In this document: positions 18,651 to 28,001 of the stretch, piece by piece
Layout: each line of letters opens with the position of its first letter
Position numbering within the stretch: the stretch's first letter is position 1
Origin: Pseudomonas profundi
Lineage (GTDB): Bacteria; Pseudomonadota; Gammaproteobacteria; Pseudomonadales; Pseudomonadaceae
Length of the DNA stretch: 64,000 nucleotides
Reading direction: 5' to 3'
Assembly (NCBI RefSeq): GCF_008638305.1
Contig: NZ_VTPZ01000001.1
Coordinates: 124,001-188,000, forward strand
Position numbers and translations under genes: made by a program
Notes under the pieces: model-generated
Database searches by the model: none
Told to the model about the DNA's origin: nothing
The model's input: only the letters and a program-made list of their open reading frames with translations

Positions 18651-19340
18651 ATGAGCCAAATTAGCTGGCTGAGCCCACACAGCCTGGACTTCCCCTCTAC
18701 AGAACACGCACTGGCGGACCCCAACGGGTTGCTGGCGGTAGGCGGCGACCTCTCCCCTGCCCGCCTCGAACGCGCTTATCGGCTCGGGATCTTCCCCTGG
18801 TATCAGGAGGGTCAACCTCTGCTGTGGTGGAGCCCCGACCCGAGGACAATACTACGCCCGGAAAAACTGCATGTTTCACGCAGCATGCGCAAATTTCTCC
18901 GGCACACGCCATTCAAGGTCACCCTGGACCAGGATTTTCCGGCAGTCATGGCGGCGTGCGCAGAACCCAGGGACTACACTGATTCAACCTGGATCACATC
19001 GGACATGCAGACAGCGTATTGTGAACTGCATAAACGCGGCATCGCCCATTCCGTGGAAGTATGGGATGGGGCGCAGCTGGTTGGCGGGTTATATGGCGTC
19101 GCACTGGGCAAGGTGTTTTTCGGCGAATCCATGTTCAGCCGCCGGACAAACGCATCCAAGACCGGTTTCATCCGCCTGGTGGAGTGGCTTGACGAATGTG
19201 ATTTCGAGCTCATCGATTGCCAGATGCCGACTGACCACCTGTTCAGTTTTGGTGCAGAAAGCATTTCTCGACGTGAGTTCAGATCCCTGCTCACGCGGCT
19301 CTGTGCTGACGGCACGCCTGACTGCTGGCGGTTTCTTTGA
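18651..19340 (+). CDS. aat: Leucyl/phenylalanyl-tRNA-protein transferase
   Basis: 229 residues. Characteristic N-terminus ([21 protein letters not shown] in pieces: [39 protein letters not shown]) and C-terminal SREFRSLL. It adds Leu or Phe to proteins with N-terminal Arg or Lys, making them ClpAP substrates. Start ATG 18651 with GGTGAG upstream. It is followed 54 nt later by bpt, the second N-end-rule transferase, and then infA. Confidence 0.95.
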   Translation: MSQISWLSPHSLDFPSTEHALADPNGLLAVGGDLSPARLERAYRLGIFPWYQEGQPLLWWSPDPRTILRPEKLHVSRSMRKFLRHTPFKVTLDQDFPAVMAACAEPRDYTDSTWITSDMQTAYCELHKRGIAHSVEVWDGAQLVGGLYGVALGKVFFGESMFSRRTNASKTGFIRLVEWLDECDFELIDCQMPTDHLFSFGAESISRREFRSLLTRLCADGTPDCWRFL

Positions 19341-19394
19341 TGCGCCTGAGGTACCGTCCTATACTCCTGAGAAAAGCGTATCGAAGCCACGACC

Positions 19395-20102
19395 ATGACT
19401 GATCTGTCACATCTTAAATTCTACGCAACACAACCCCACGCCTGCAGCTATCTGCCGGAGGAGCAGGCTACTACCCTGTTTCTGGACCCGCAGAAACCGA
19501 TCGATACGGTGACCTACAGTCGGCTGTCCGAGCTGGGCTTCAGACGCAGCGGAGATCACCTGTACCGGCCACATTGCCGCGCGTGTTCCGCCTGTATCGC
19601 CGCCCGCCTGCCCGTTGAGGCTTTTTCACCCAGCTCGGCCCAGAAACGTATTCTCAAGCGCAATCGCGATCTGGTAGTGACCGGCACCATTCCCGAGACG
19701 ACTGAAGAAATCTATGCGCTGTATGCACGCTATATCGAAGCCCGCCATGCTGATGGCGATATGTATCCACCCAGTCGCGAACAGTTCAGCTCGTTTCTGG
19801 TACGCAAGTGGCCATTCAGTATCTTTTACGAGTTCCGCCTGGAGGGGAAATTGCTGGCGGTGGCGGTTACCGATCAGATGATCAATGGCCTGTCTGCGGT
19901 TTACACGTTTTATGATCCGGACGAGCACCGGCGTAGCCTGGGCCGTTATGCGATCCTCTGGCAGATCGAAGAAGCCCGCCGGTGCAACCTGCGCGCAGTG
20001 TATCTGGGATACTGGATCAAGAACTGCAAGAAAATGAACTACAAAACCGAATACCGCCCCATCGAGATGCTGGTCAATCAGCGCTGGGTTGCCGTCAACT
20101 AA
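19395..20102 (+). CDS. bpt: Aspartate/glutamate leucyltransferase (Bpt)
   Basis: 235 residues. The N-terminal Cys-rich part ([10 protein letters not shown], then [17 protein letters not shown]) and the GNAT-like C-terminal half ([24 protein letters not shown] in pieces: [31 protein letters not shown]) match the bacterial arginyltransferase-like family, of which Bpt transfers Leu to N-terminal Asp or Glu. It works with aat to feed the ClpAP/ClpS N-end rule pathway. ATG 19395, tightly placed after aat. Confidence 0.94.
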   Translation: MTDLSHLKFYATQPHACSYLPEEQATTLFLDPQKPIDTVTYSRLSELGFRRSGDHLYRPHCRACSACIAARLPVEAFSPSSAQKRILKRNRDLVVTGTIPETTEEIYALYARYIEARHADGDMYPPSREQFSSFLVRKWPFSIFYEFRLEGKLLAVAVTDQMINGLSAVYTFYDPDEHRRSLGRYAILWQIEEARRCNLRAVYLGYWIKNCKKMNYKTEYRPIEMLVNQRWVAVN

Positions 20103-20220
20103 GCTGACATGATTTCGCTGACAACGCCGCAGCAAACCCTTCCGACCCGCCCCCGCGCATTTTTTCCAGGCAGTTGCGAACCGAAGCCGCGCGTCTCCGT
20201 CATATATTTGGGCGCCGAAC

Positions 20221-20249
20221 TTGGCTGTCGGGCCGTTTTAGGGCACAAT
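20221..20249 (+). promoter_or_regulatory. Candidate infA promoter
   Basis: TTGGCT (20221-20226) and CACAAT (20244-20249) with a 17-nt spacer, about 70 nt upstream of infA. The hexamers are moderate matches to sigma-70 sites. Confidence 0.4.
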
Positions 20250-20263
20250 TGCTCACCTTTTTT

Positions 20264-20287
20264 GCGGGCATGATTTTAATGGCCCGC
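20264..20287 (+). promoter_or_regulatory. Hairpin in infA leader
   Basis: GCGGGC (20264-20269) pairs with GCCCGC (20282-20287) around a 12-nt AT-rich loop, directly after a T-rich run and 33 nt before the infA ATG. It lies between the candidate promoter and the gene, so it would be in the 5' untranslated region. Confidence 0.35.
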
Positions 20288-20319
20288 TTAATGAACCGAA
20301 ATTGAGAGGCCTTTGCTTA

Positions 20320-20538
20320 ATGGCGAAAGAAGACAGTATTGAAATGGAAGGCACCATCATCGACACCCTGCCTAACACCATGTTCCGCGTTGAACTGGAA
20401 AACGGCCACGTCGTGACTGCCCATATTTCAGGCAAGATGCGCAAGAACTATATCCGCATCCTGACCGGCGACAAGGTCCGTGTCGAATTGACTCCGTACG
20501 ACCTGACCAAGGGCCGCATTACCTACCGCGCTCGTTAA
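20320..20538 (+). CDS. infA: Translation initiation factor IF-1
   Basis: 72 residues, exactly the family length; [19 protein letters not shown] at the start and [19 protein letters not shown] in the OB fold (quoted in pieces under 20). It occupies the ribosomal A site during initiation with IF-2 and IF-3. ATG 20320 chosen by conservation; an in-frame ATG six codons earlier lacks a site. Usually infA is followed by clpA in Pseudomonas; here a PerM-type permease follows 231 nt downstream. Confidence 0.97.
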   Translation: MAKEDSIEMEGTIIDTLPNTMFRVELENGHVVTAHISGKMRKNYIRILTGDKVRVELTPYDLTKGRITYRAR

Positions 20539-20589
20539 TACCGGGCCGACCCGCCAATACCCACGACAACGCCAATTCCTTCGATTACT

Positions 20590-20612
20590 CCATCCGATGG
20601 TACTTCGGATGG
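20590..20612 (+). terminator. Hairpin after infA
   Basis: CCATCCGA and TCGGATGG form an 8-bp stem around a 7-nt loop, 52 nt after the infA stop. There is no T run. A second, longer-range pairing (ACAACGCCA at about 20566 with TGGCGTTGT at 20610) competes for the right arm. It may be a Rho-independent-like end or a processing signal. Confidence 0.3.
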
Positions 20613-20769
20613 CGTTGTTGCGTGGCTGAACGATGCTCCTGGCCTACAGTCTTAACTGCTGATAAACGCAAGCCTGGCGATGGCCGCTCCCACCCCGCCA
20701 GCCAGTCGCTTCACAGCAGCTATTACGAGTAGACCCGCGCCTGCCCGCGCGGCCAGCCTGGAGTTCTGA

Positions 20770-21837
20770 ATGACAGATAAAGGTGACCCTAATTCCCCCC
20801 GCGCCGTTGCGACTCGAGCCATGGTCCAGGCCAGCGTTCTGGCGTTGGTCGTTCTGTTCTGCATCGTTTCATGGCTCGCTTTTGAATTTCTGCTGCTGAT
20901 CTTTGCTTCGATTTTGTTTGGCGTGCTGTTTAATGGCGTAGCCCAATGGGTTACCGACAAGACAGGCATGCCCTATAGTATTTCGCTGCTGCTTTTTTTC
21001 GTTGTACTGATCATCGTGCTGGGCGCAGCAGTGATCCTGCTCGCTCCAAGCATCAGCGCACAGTTTGAATCCCTTGCCGACAACCTTCCGCGTGCGATCG
21101 AGCAATGGCGGGCGCGGGCAGAAGATTCCACCTGGATGAAGTTCGTTCTGGAACAACGCGAACGCCTGGAGCAGGCGGTAGAACAAAGCACCGGGATTTT
21201 CAGCGTAGTGACGGGCGTCCTGTCATCGATCACCGGTGCATTCAGCAGCTTCGCCATCGCTTTCATACTGGGGATCTGTCTGAGCATCAGCCCTGGGTCG
21301 TACATCGGCGGCTTCCTCAAGCTCATTCCGCGTGGCTATCGCCCCCGCGCCAAACAGGTGTTGCTTGAAACAGGCTCCACATTGCAATCCTGGCTGATCG
21401 CCAAGCTGCTGGAAATGCTGGTAATCGGCGTATTTACCACAATCGGATTGTGGCTCATCGGAATAGAGCTGGCATTGGTACTCGGCCTGATAGCTGGCCT
21501 GCTCTCGTTTATCCCCAACATTGGCCCCATCCTCGCAATCATTCCCGCGATACTGCTTGCCTCGCTCGACGGCACGGAAACCGTGCTCTGGGTCATAGCG
21601 TTGTATATGGGTATCCAGGCCATTGAGAGCTGGGGGTTAACGCCCTGGCTGCAACACCGCATCGTGGAGATGCCACCGGCTCTTACCATCAGCATCCAGA
21701 TACTGTTCGGCCTGCTGGCCGGTACGATCGGGCTGATCCTGGCCACCCCGCTTGCTGCCGCCGGAATGGTGCTCATCAACATGCTTTATGTGCAGGATAT
21801 GCTCGGTGATCACGCCGAGGATCAAGGGATCGACTGA
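20770..21837 (+). CDS. AI-2E family (PerM-type) transporter
   Basis: 355 residues with about eight membrane helices in the AI-2E/PerM layout: two N-terminal pairs, a soluble amphipathic stretch (about 95-140), then the re-entrant GLIAGLLSFIPNIGPILAIIPA segment (quoted in pieces: GLLSFIPNIGPILA) that marks the family. Members export autoinducer-2 or act as Na+/H+ antiporters; many are uncharacterised. GGAG lies 6 nt before ATG 20770. The substrate cannot be told from sequence. Confidence 0.85.
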   Translation: MTDKGDPNSPRAVATRAMVQASVLALVVLFCIVSWLAFEFLLLIFASILFGVLFNGVAQWVTDKTGMPYSISLLLFFVVLIIVLGAAVILLAPSISAQFESLADNLPRAIEQWRARAEDSTWMKFVLEQRERLEQAVEQSTGIFSVVTGVLSSITGAFSSFAIAFILGICLSISPGSYIGGFLKLIPRGYRPRAKQVLLETGSTLQSWLIAKLLEMLVIGVFTTIGLWLIGIELALVLGLIAGLLSFIPNIGPILAIIPAILLASLDGTETVLWVIALYMGIQAIESWGLTPWLQHRIVEMPPALTISIQILFGLLAGTIGLILATPLAAAGMVLINMLYVQDMLGDHAEDQGID

Positions 21838-21856
21838 CGCCCGACTGAAAACAAAG

Positions 21857-21879
21857 CAGCCCGCGATATACGCGGGCTG
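21857..21879. terminator. Bidirectional intrinsic terminator
   Basis: CAGCCCGCG and CGCGGGCTG form a perfect 9-bp stem with a 5-nt loop between the convergent ends of the permease gene and the acyl-CoA dehydrogenase gene. On the minus strand it is followed by CTTTGTTTT, a usable U tract. Confidence 0.75.
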
Positions 21880-21909
21880 TTAACTGCTACAGGACCATAT
21901 CAAGCCGTA

Positions 21910-23118
21910 TTAACGGGCTATGTATTTGCCCAGCTCCACCTTGCCAATAGACGCACGATGCACTTCGTCCGGACCATCAGCCAGACGCAGTGTCCGCTGC
22001 ATGGCGTACATATGTGCCAATGGCGTGTCTTCGGAGACGCCCGCACCGCCGTGCATCTGGATCGCCCGGTCGATCACCCTCAGCGCTACGTTAGGTGCTA
22101 CAACCTTGATCTGGGCAATCTCGCTTTTGGCGACCTTGTTACCAACCGTATCCATCATGTAGGCAGCATTGAGCGTCAGCAGACGGGCCTGATTGATCTC
22201 GATGCGCGATTCGGCGATCAGGTCGATATTGCCACCCAGTTGCGCCAGACGCTTGCCAAAGGCTTCCCGCTCAACAGAGCGGCGACACATCAATTCCAGA
22301 GCGCGTTCGGCGGCGCCGATGGAGCGCATGCAGTGGTGAATACGTCCAGGCCCAAGACGACCCTGGGCGATTTCGAAACCGCGTCCTTCACCGAGCAGCA
22401 CGTTGCTGTACGGCACGCGCACGTTATCCAGAACGACTTCCGCATGGCCATGGGGCGCGTCGTCATAGCCGAATACCGGCAACGGGCGAATGACTTTCAC
22501 GCCGGGTGTATCCATCGGCACCAGGATCATCGAATGCTGTTGGTGACGCGGCGCATCGGGGTTGGTCAACCCCATGAAAATCATGATCTTGCAACGCGGA
22601 TCGCAGGCGCCGGATGTCCACCACTTACGGCCATTGATGACCCATTCGTCACCTTCGCGGTGAGCATTGGCCTGCATGTTGGTCGCATCGGATGACGCTA
22701 CGCCCGGCTCGGTCATACCGAAGCACGAACGGATTTCGCCTTCGAGCAATGGCTTGAGCCACTTTTCTTTATGCTCTTCGCTACCGTAGCGCACGATGGT
22801 TTCCATGTTGCCGGTATCCGGCGCGCTGCAGTTGAATGCCTCGGAAGCCAGCCCGGAACGCCCCATCAGCTCAGCCAGCGGAGCGTACTCGAGGTTGGTG
22901 AGGCCCGCACCCAGCTCGGACTCCGGAAGAAAGAGGTTCCACAATCCCTCGGCCCTTGCCTTCTTTTTCAGTTCCTCGACAATGGCGGTCGGCTGCCAGC
23001 GGTCGCCTTCATTGACCTGCTGATGAAAGACCGATTCGGCGGGGAAAACATGTTCCTGCATAAAGGCGTCTACGCGCTCACGCAGTTCCTTGACCTTGGG
23101 GGAGTATCCGAAATCCAT
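21910..23118 (-). CDS. Acyl-CoA dehydrogenase
   Basis: 402 residues from ATG 23118. FAD-dependent acyl-CoA dehydrogenase of the ACAD10/11-like or FadE-like type: [15 protein letters not shown] (about 138) and [13 protein letters not shown] in the middle domain, [18 protein letters not shown] and [18 protein letters not shown] at the C-terminus. It should oxidise an acyl-CoA to the 2-enoyl-CoA, passing electrons to ETF. It is divergent from a LysR-type gene 172 nt away that probably regulates it. Chain-length preference is unknown. Confidence 0.88.
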   Translation of the reverse strand: MDFGYSPKVKELRERVDAFMQEHVFPAESVFHQQVNEGDRWQPTAIVEELKKKARAEGLWNLFLPESELGAGLTNLEYAPLAELMGRSGLASEAFNCSAPDTGNMETIVRYGSEEHKEKWLKPLLEGEIRSCFGMTEPGVASSDATNMQANAHREGDEWVINGRKWWTSGACDPRCKIMIFMGLTNPDAPRHQQHSMILVPMDTPGVKVIRPLPVFGYDDAPHGHAEVVLDNVRVPYSNVLLGEGRGFEIAQGRLGPGRIHHCMRSIGAAERALELMCRRSVEREAFGKRLAQLGGNIDLIAESRIEINQARLLTLNAAYMMDTVGNKVAKSEIAQIKVVAPNVALRVIDRAIQMHGGAGVSEDTPLAHMYAMQRTLRLADGPDEVHRASIGKVELGKYIAR

Positions 23119-23290
23119 AGCTCTTCGCCTGTGTGTTGTTGATGACAAGACGATGCTAGATGAGAAATCCGAATTTATCGAAGGCATTTCCGGCGTGTAT
23201 TAACATTCATATAATCAATATATACTCTTGCGAATCTAACAAGCACTCGTGTCTCGGATTCGAGGCATACCGACGAAAGGATTAATTGCG

Positions 23291-24232
23291 ATGAACCTCG
23301 GTAAAGTCGATCTGAATCTGTTCATTGTATTTGACGCCATTTACACCGAAGCCAACCTGACCCGCGCCGGCCAGATCGTCGGCATTACCCAGCCAGCAGT
23401 GAGCAACGCGCTGGCCCGGCTCCGTGAAACCTTCAATGATCCACTGTTCGTGCGCACCGCTCAGGGTATGGTACCCACGCCGATGGCGCAGAACATCATC
23501 ACCCCGGTTCGTCATGCGCTGCAATTGCTGCGTGTATCGGTTCAGGAAAGCCGGAGCTTCAACCCCGACCAGGCCACCAAGACATTCCGCATCAGCATGA
23601 CCGATCTGTCGGAAGCGGTGATTCTGCCGCACCTTGCGTCACGCATCTGCCGGCTTGCGCCTAACGTCAATATCGACAGTTTCCTGACCAAGCGTCGCGA
23701 GACAACCAAGGAACTGGCCGCCGGGCGGCTGGATTTCGCCATCGATGCACCGCTGAATACCGATACCCAGGTACGCCACGTAAAACTGTTCGAAGACCGC
23801 TACGTGTGTGTCATGCGCAAAGGACACGCGTTGGCCAGCAAGGCGAAGCTGACCCTCGACGATTATCTTGCCCAGTCACATATTCACATCTCCAGCCGGC
23901 GCAATGGGCTGGGTCATGTCGATCTGGCCCTGGGCAAGATGGGACTTCAGCGGCGCGTGGTGCTGCGTTCGCAGCACTACCAGATGGCACCTCTGGTACT
24001 CGAGTCCACCGATATGGTGATGACCGTTTCCGAGCGCTTCGCGCGTCGGCATAACCTGCACTGGACGGCACTGCCGATCAGCGATGTTCCAGCGATCGAA
24101 AGCCATTTATTCTGGCACGAAAGCACCGATCAGGACCCGGCAAACCGGTGGATGCGAGAACAGATTATTGAGTTAAGTCAGCAGCTTGAGCGCAGAGACT
24201 CGAAAGAGCGCGAAGAAATTGTAGCCTGCTAG
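23291..24232 (+). CDS. LysR-family transcriptional regulator
   Basis: 313 residues from ATG 23291 (AAAGGA upstream). N-terminal LysR winged helix (about 6-65: FIVFDAIYTEANLTRAG, ITQPAVSNALARLRETF), then the effector-binding domain. It lies divergent to the acyl-CoA dehydrogenase, the classical arrangement for LysR control of a neighbour. The 172-nt gap is AT-rich and holds both promoters. The effector is unknown; the N-terminal sequence resembles the NodD/SyrM-like subgroup only in broad pattern. Confidence 0.88.
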   Translation: MNLGKVDLNLFIVFDAIYTEANLTRAGQIVGITQPAVSNALARLRETFNDPLFVRTAQGMVPTPMAQNIITPVRHALQLLRVSVQESRSFNPDQATKTFRISMTDLSEAVILPHLASRICRLAPNVNIDSFLTKRRETTKELAAGRLDFAIDAPLNTDTQVRHVKLFEDRYVCVMRKGHALASKAKLTLDDYLAQSHIHISSRRNGLGHVDLALGKMGLQRRVVLRSQHYQMAPLVLESTDMVMTVSERFARRHNLHWTALPISDVPAIESHLFWHESTDQDPANRWMREQIIELSQQLERRDSKEREEIVAC

Positions 24233-24275
24233 TCGCTCAACGGATCACGTCTGAATAACAGGGGCGGTGCACTCG

Positions 24276-25727
24276 TCAAGCCACCGCCTCCCCCGCTGCA
24301 GATTGCTGATACAACAGCTGTTGAGCGGCCAGCTTCCCCAGCGTCATCACTGCTCGCTCAGTCTCCTGATCCCACGGGATCCCGCAGTTCAGTCGTAAAC
24401 AATGATTAAACTGATCGGTATTACTGAAGACCAGACCGGGCGCGATACTGATGTTCTGCTCCAGAGCCTGGTTGAAAAGAATCTGCGCATCCACCTGTGC
24501 CGGCATACTCACCCAGAGGATGAACCCGCCCCTTGGCCGCGAAATGTGCGTACCCGGCGGAAAATACTGCTGCACCGCCAATTGGAAGCAGCTCAGATTC
24601 TTGCGATACTCCTGCCGTACATGCCGCAGGTGGCGGTCGTAGCCACCGTTTTCCAGGTAGGCTGACACCGCCATCTGGCTGACGCTGCAGGCAGACAGCG
24701 TCGTGAATGTTTGCAGTTTCTCGATAGCGTCCTGCTGCGGGCCGGCGATCACCCAGCCTGTTCTCAAGCCGGGCGAAATGGTTTTTGAAAAGCTCGAGCA
24801 GTACATCACTGTATCCGAACGATCAAAGGCTTTTAGCGCCCGCGACTGACCATGATCGAACATCAGTTCACCATACACATCATCTTCGATGATGCGGATA
24901 TTGCGTTGCGCCATCATCCCCACCAGCGCCCGCTGGCGATGTTCAGGCATGGTCGCGCCCATCGGATTGCCGGCACGGCTGGTCAGCACCAGTGCCTTGA
25001 TTGGCCACCGCTGGGCAGCCTCTTCCAGCGCTTCCAGACTCAGGCCTGACTCGGGGTCGGTGGGGATTTCAATTACCTTCAGGCCGAGCAGCTCACATAG
25101 CTGCACCAAGCCGTAGTAGCTTGGCGATTCACTGGCAATCAGATCCCCCGGCCTGGTGATGGTGCGCAGACAGAGCTGCAAAGCCTCGACACATCCGTTA
25201 GTGATGACGACCTGAGCAGGATCGACCACAGCGCCAGCGTCGCGCATGCGCATGGCTACCTGCCGGCGCAAAGGCTCGTATCCCGGGCTGAACGAATAGC
25301 TGAACGCGCTCTGCCCATGGAAGCGGGTAACCTTGCTCATTTGCTGGTGCAAGGCACGCAACGGGAGGTATTCGCTGGAGGGCACGGCGGCGCCAAGCGG
25401 AATCACGCCGGTTCGACGTGACTGGCGAAGAATTTCCGCAATGATACCGCTGCGAGTCACCGCATGCGGTGACTCGATTCGGGACATCGCAGGTGTAGGC
25501 GCGGTCAGCGCCGGCGAACGGTGCACGTAGAATCCTGACTGCGGGCGCGCCCGGATCAGGCCTTGATCCTCGAGTGTCGCGTAGGCCTGAAGCACCGTGG
25601 CATGACTCACACCCTTCTGCGTACTGAGCTTGCGTACCGAGGGCACTCGCTCGCCGGGCTGATAGAACCCTTTGACGATGTCTTCAGCGAGCTGCTGCGC
25701 TATACGCTGATACAAAGGTACCGACAT
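24276..25727 (-). CDS. MocR-type GntR/aminotransferase-domain regulator
   Basis: 483 residues from ATG 25727. N-terminal GntR winged helix (about 1-70: GERVPSVRKLSTQKGVSHATVLQAY in pieces) fused to a fold-type I aminotransferase-like domain with the PLP lysine in SSFSKTISPGLRTGW (about 300). MocR regulators use PLP chemistry to sense amino-acid-related ligands and often control neighbouring aminotransferase or transport genes. The next gene on the strand upstream encodes a periplasmic binding protein, a possible target. Confidence 0.88.
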   Translation of the reverse strand: MSVPLYQRIAQQLAEDIVKGFYQPGERVPSVRKLSTQKGVSHATVLQAYATLEDQGLIRARPQSGFYVHRSPALTAPTPAMSRIESPHAVTRSGIIAEILRQSRRTGVIPLGAAVPSSEYLPLRALHQQMSKVTRFHGQSAFSYSFSPGYEPLRRQVAMRMRDAGAVVDPAQVVITNGCVEALQLCLRTITRPGDLIASESPSYYGLVQLCELLGLKVIEIPTDPESGLSLEALEEAAQRWPIKALVLTSRAGNPMGATMPEHRQRALVGMMAQRNIRIIEDDVYGELMFDHGQSRALKAFDRSDTVMYCSSFSKTISPGLRTGWVIAGPQQDAIEKLQTFTTLSACSVSQMAVSAYLENGGYDRHLRHVRQEYRKNLSCFQLAVQQYFPPGTHISRPRGGFILWVSMPAQVDAQILFNQALEQNISIAPGLVFSNTDQFNHCLRLNCGIPWDQETERAVMTLGKLAAQQLLYQQSAAGEAVA

Positions 25728-25857
25728 GAGCCGCCTCCCCGACGCCGCTTTCAGGCCAGCGCAGACGCTGCTACCACCGGCCATGTATTGAACCGTCACA
25801 GGGTATCATTTCCGCATCTGTTATGGTCCTGAGCACGTACGCAAAAACTGTATCGTA

Positions 25858-26697
25858 TTACTCGCTCACTCCAGGACCTGGCTCGCCTTCGGTCTTTTCA
25901 GGCATGAACTGGCTCGCCCACTGGTTTCGATATTTTTCCAACAGGCGCCGCGGCTCACCCTGATTGACTACCTTGTGCATCCCCAACGCCAGGGCCGAAC
26001 GAAGCGCAGGCGAATTGCAGGCAGAATTGTGCGAGACGGTGTAGTACAGATTCTCGTTGATCAGCGAGCCTTCCAGCACATCCAGCTCGTCGGTAATACC
26101 CAGCTTCTCCGCCACCGCCAAGCCCTGGTATCGCTCGTAGACGACATAGTCCGCGCGGTCGCTCAGCAGCGACTCGAAGGATTGCTCGACCGAAGGTACT
26201 CGTTCGATATCAAGATGAGTTTTCGCGTAGGTATCGAAAGCCGAACCGAAGCTGTTATCGACCAGCGTGCTGCCGCGCTTGCTCTGCAAGTCATCCCAAC
26301 CACCGTACGGAAACGCCTGCCCCTTGCGCACAAACAGAACGCTGGGAATTTCCACATAGGACGGATAAACATAGTCCATGAACGCCAGGCGTTCGGGCGT
26401 AAGAAATGCGCCGGCCAGCATGTCTACACGACCACTGCGCGCCTCTTCCTGAGCCCGCGACCAGGGTCCGGTGTTCATCACTTCAATCGCTATCCCCGTG
26501 CCTTCAAGCGCCAGCTCCAATAGCTCGACGCCAGCGCCGATCAGTTTGTCTTCATCCTCAGGGTCGACCCAGAGGACCGGGGGATACTGCGGGTTTCCAG
26601 TCACCACGATACGCTCGCACGCACCCTCCGCCGAATACGCGTGGCCTGTGCCAAGCAGCATCATCGCCGCCAGGGAAGATTTCGCCCATCGCTTCAT
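25858..26697 (-). CDS. Periplasmic solute-binding protein (SBP_bac_3 type)
   Basis: 279 residues from ATG 26697, with AAGGAG 5 nt upstream. Signal peptide cut near AYSAEG (about 23). The body has the family-3 binding-protein layout: PPVLWVDPEDEDKLIGAGVELLE (in pieces: PPVLWVDPEDED, GAGVELLELAL), SGRVDMLAGAFLTPERLAFMDYV (in pieces: RVDMLAGAFLTPER). No permease or ATPase is adjacent, so it may be an orphan sensor or binding component. The C-terminus is charged (PEKTEGEPGPG). It starts 37 nt from the left end of the MITE-like element. Confidence 0.75.
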   Translation of the reverse strand: MKRWAKSSLAAMMLLGTGHAYSAEGACERIVVTGNPQYPPVLWVDPEDEDKLIGAGVELLELALEGTGIAIEVMNTGPWSRAQEEARSGRVDMLAGAFLTPERLAFMDYVYPSYVEIPSVLFVRKGQAFPYGGWDDLQSKRGSTLVDNSFGSAFDTYAKTHLDIERVPSVEQSFESLLSDRADYVVYERYQGLAVAEKLGITDELDVLEGSLINENLYYTVSHNSACNSPALRSALALGMHKVVNQGEPRRLLEKYRNQWASQFMPEKTEGEPGPGVSE

Positions 26698-26733
26698 ATT
26701 GTCTCCTTTGAATCTCGTGGTCGCCCACACACC

Positions 26734-27098
26734 CTAGGGTCTGTTGCCGTTTCATCGCGAGCCGCGTTGCTGTGTCAAATGGCGGCAGGCCGGGCGGCGT
26801 TCCGCAAGGCGCGGGACGCAAGTAATGGTTGTTCCCTTGCCAAGTCCCGCAACGCCGTATGGCGTCATTTGCCACGCAACCTAGGCGGCCCCACCCGAAG
26901 GGACGAGGCCCGTTTAGCGCAGCACTGCGTTACTCGTCGCTCATTTGGAACCACCACAAAAACGCCTGGAGCGTTTTTACGCGTAAGCCCCGAAGGGGTG
27001 AAACACATGGATGTGTTGAACAAATTACACTCCTCGCGCCTTGTTCTGCACTAAACGGGCCTCCGTCGCGGCCGCGATGAAACGGCAACAGACCCTAG
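26734..27098. mobile_element. MITE-like element with perfect 26-bp terminal inverted repeats
   Basis: 26734-26759 and 27073-27098 are perfect 26-bp inverted repeats (starting CTAGGGTCTGTTGCC), enclosing 313 bp with no transposase. The ends are CTAG, which may be a target-site duplication rather than part of the repeat; that would fit IS5-family elements that duplicate TA or CTAG (inference). Inside are several hairpins: an 8-bp AAAAACGC/GCGTTTTT stem (26958-26978) that works as an intrinsic terminator, CCCC/GGGG around GAA, and AACACAT/ATGTGTT (27002-27017). The right end supplies the stop codon of miaE. Confidence 0.8.
26958..26978. terminator. Terminator-like hairpin inside the MITE-like element
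   Basis: AAAAACGC-CTGGA-GCGTTTTT: an 8-bp stem with its own A and T runs, so it could end transcription in either direction, for example read-through from miaE. Confidence 0.5.
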
Positions 27099-27694
27099 AC
27101 CGCTCCACTATGAAAGCGAAATTCAGTATCGGGCTGCGCGACTGCTTGAGCTTCGATCCCGGCGAAAAACGCGATACGTTCATCGATGGGACCATCAGCA
27201 TATTGGCGGGCCAGGGTCAGGTAATCCTGATAATGGCGAGCCTCGGATTTCAGAAGCGAGCGGTAAAAATCGGACAATTCGCTATCCAGGTGCGGTGCCA
27301 GACAGGCGAAGCGCTCACAGGACCGCGCCTCTATAAAGGCACCGATGATCAGGGTATCGATCAGACGTCCTGGCTCGGTGGTCCGCACATGACCGCGCAA
27401 GCGTTGCGCATACTGGCTGGCCGACAAGCCGCGGTAGATGACACCCCGCTTGGTCATCAACGCGGTAACCTGCTCGAAATGGCGCAACTCTTCCCGCGCC
27501 AGGCGCGACATTTTCTGCAGCAGCTCCGGCTTGTCGATATAGCGGAACATCAGATTCAATGCGGTCGAGGCCGCTTTTTTCTCGCAGTTGGCATGATCGA
27601 TCAATAGCTCTTCGGGGTGCTTGAGCGCCTGGGCGATCCACGCGGAGGGTGTCGGGCACGGCAGAAAAGCCATTAATTCTTCCGGAAGGGTCAT
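27095..27694 (-). CDS. miaE: tRNA-(ms2io6A)-hydroxylase MiaE
   Basis: 199 residues. Di-iron ferritin-like monooxygenase: EKKAASTAL (about 39), REELRHFEQV (about 66), EARSCERF (about 111) and EARHYQDY (about 140) supply the Glu and His iron ligands. It hydroxylates 2-methylthio-isopentenyl-adenosine at position 37 of tRNAs that read U-starting codons. The stop codon TAG (27097-27095) lies within the CTAG end of the adjacent MITE-like element. The C-terminus (FRFHSGAV) still resembles family members, so the protein is probably complete apart from the last residues. Confidence 0.9.
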   Translation of the reverse strand: MTLPEELMAFLPCPTPSAWIAQALKHPEELLIDHANCEKKAASTALNLMFRYIDKPELLQKMSRLAREELRHFEQVTALMTKRGVIYRGLSASQYAQRLRGHVRTTEPGRLIDTLIIGAFIEARSCERFACLAPHLDSELSDFYRSLLKSEARHYQDYLTLARQYADGPIDERIAFFAGIEAQAVAQPDTEFRFHSGAV

Positions 27695-28001
27695 GAATAC
27701 TCTTATATGTGAACGAATACTGATCCGCGAATTATACGGGCAGCGTCGCCGGTGGCACCAATGCTACGTTGACGCAAATCAACACCGCTTCGTTCAAAGC
27801 AGACTACATTGAACAAGTAACACCCAGGAAGGCGCTGAAAAAATGCGCAGACTTGCCATCGAAGGCACAAGCAGACCGGGCCCCGGCCCGGATTGAGTGC
27901 TATATAAGTATTATGCGCGGGGCTTTGGCCCTGACAGGTCGAGCTTTACAGTTTTCAGCGAATTTCTGATCAGCGATATGCTTGGAAAAACAGGGAGCAC
28001 C
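27695..28001. other. Divergent intergenic region miaE/usp
   Basis: 307 bp holding the promoters of two divergent genes. I find no strong sigma-70 pair and no Anr/FNR box (TTGAT-N4-ATCAA), although some Pseudomonas usp genes have one. An AT-rich stretch (27900-27915, TATATAAGTATTAT) is the likeliest -10 region for the usp gene. Confidence 0.4.

Noticed and set aside
20539-20769. tRNA-Ser expected after infA from other Pseudomonas
   Set aside because: No tRNA-like sequence or cloverleaf could be found in the gap.
26641-27080. Plus-strand open frames through the MITE-like element (for example 26829-27080)
   Set aside because: They run through the terminal repeat and hairpins, have no ribosome-binding site, and overlap the binding-protein gene or the element ends.
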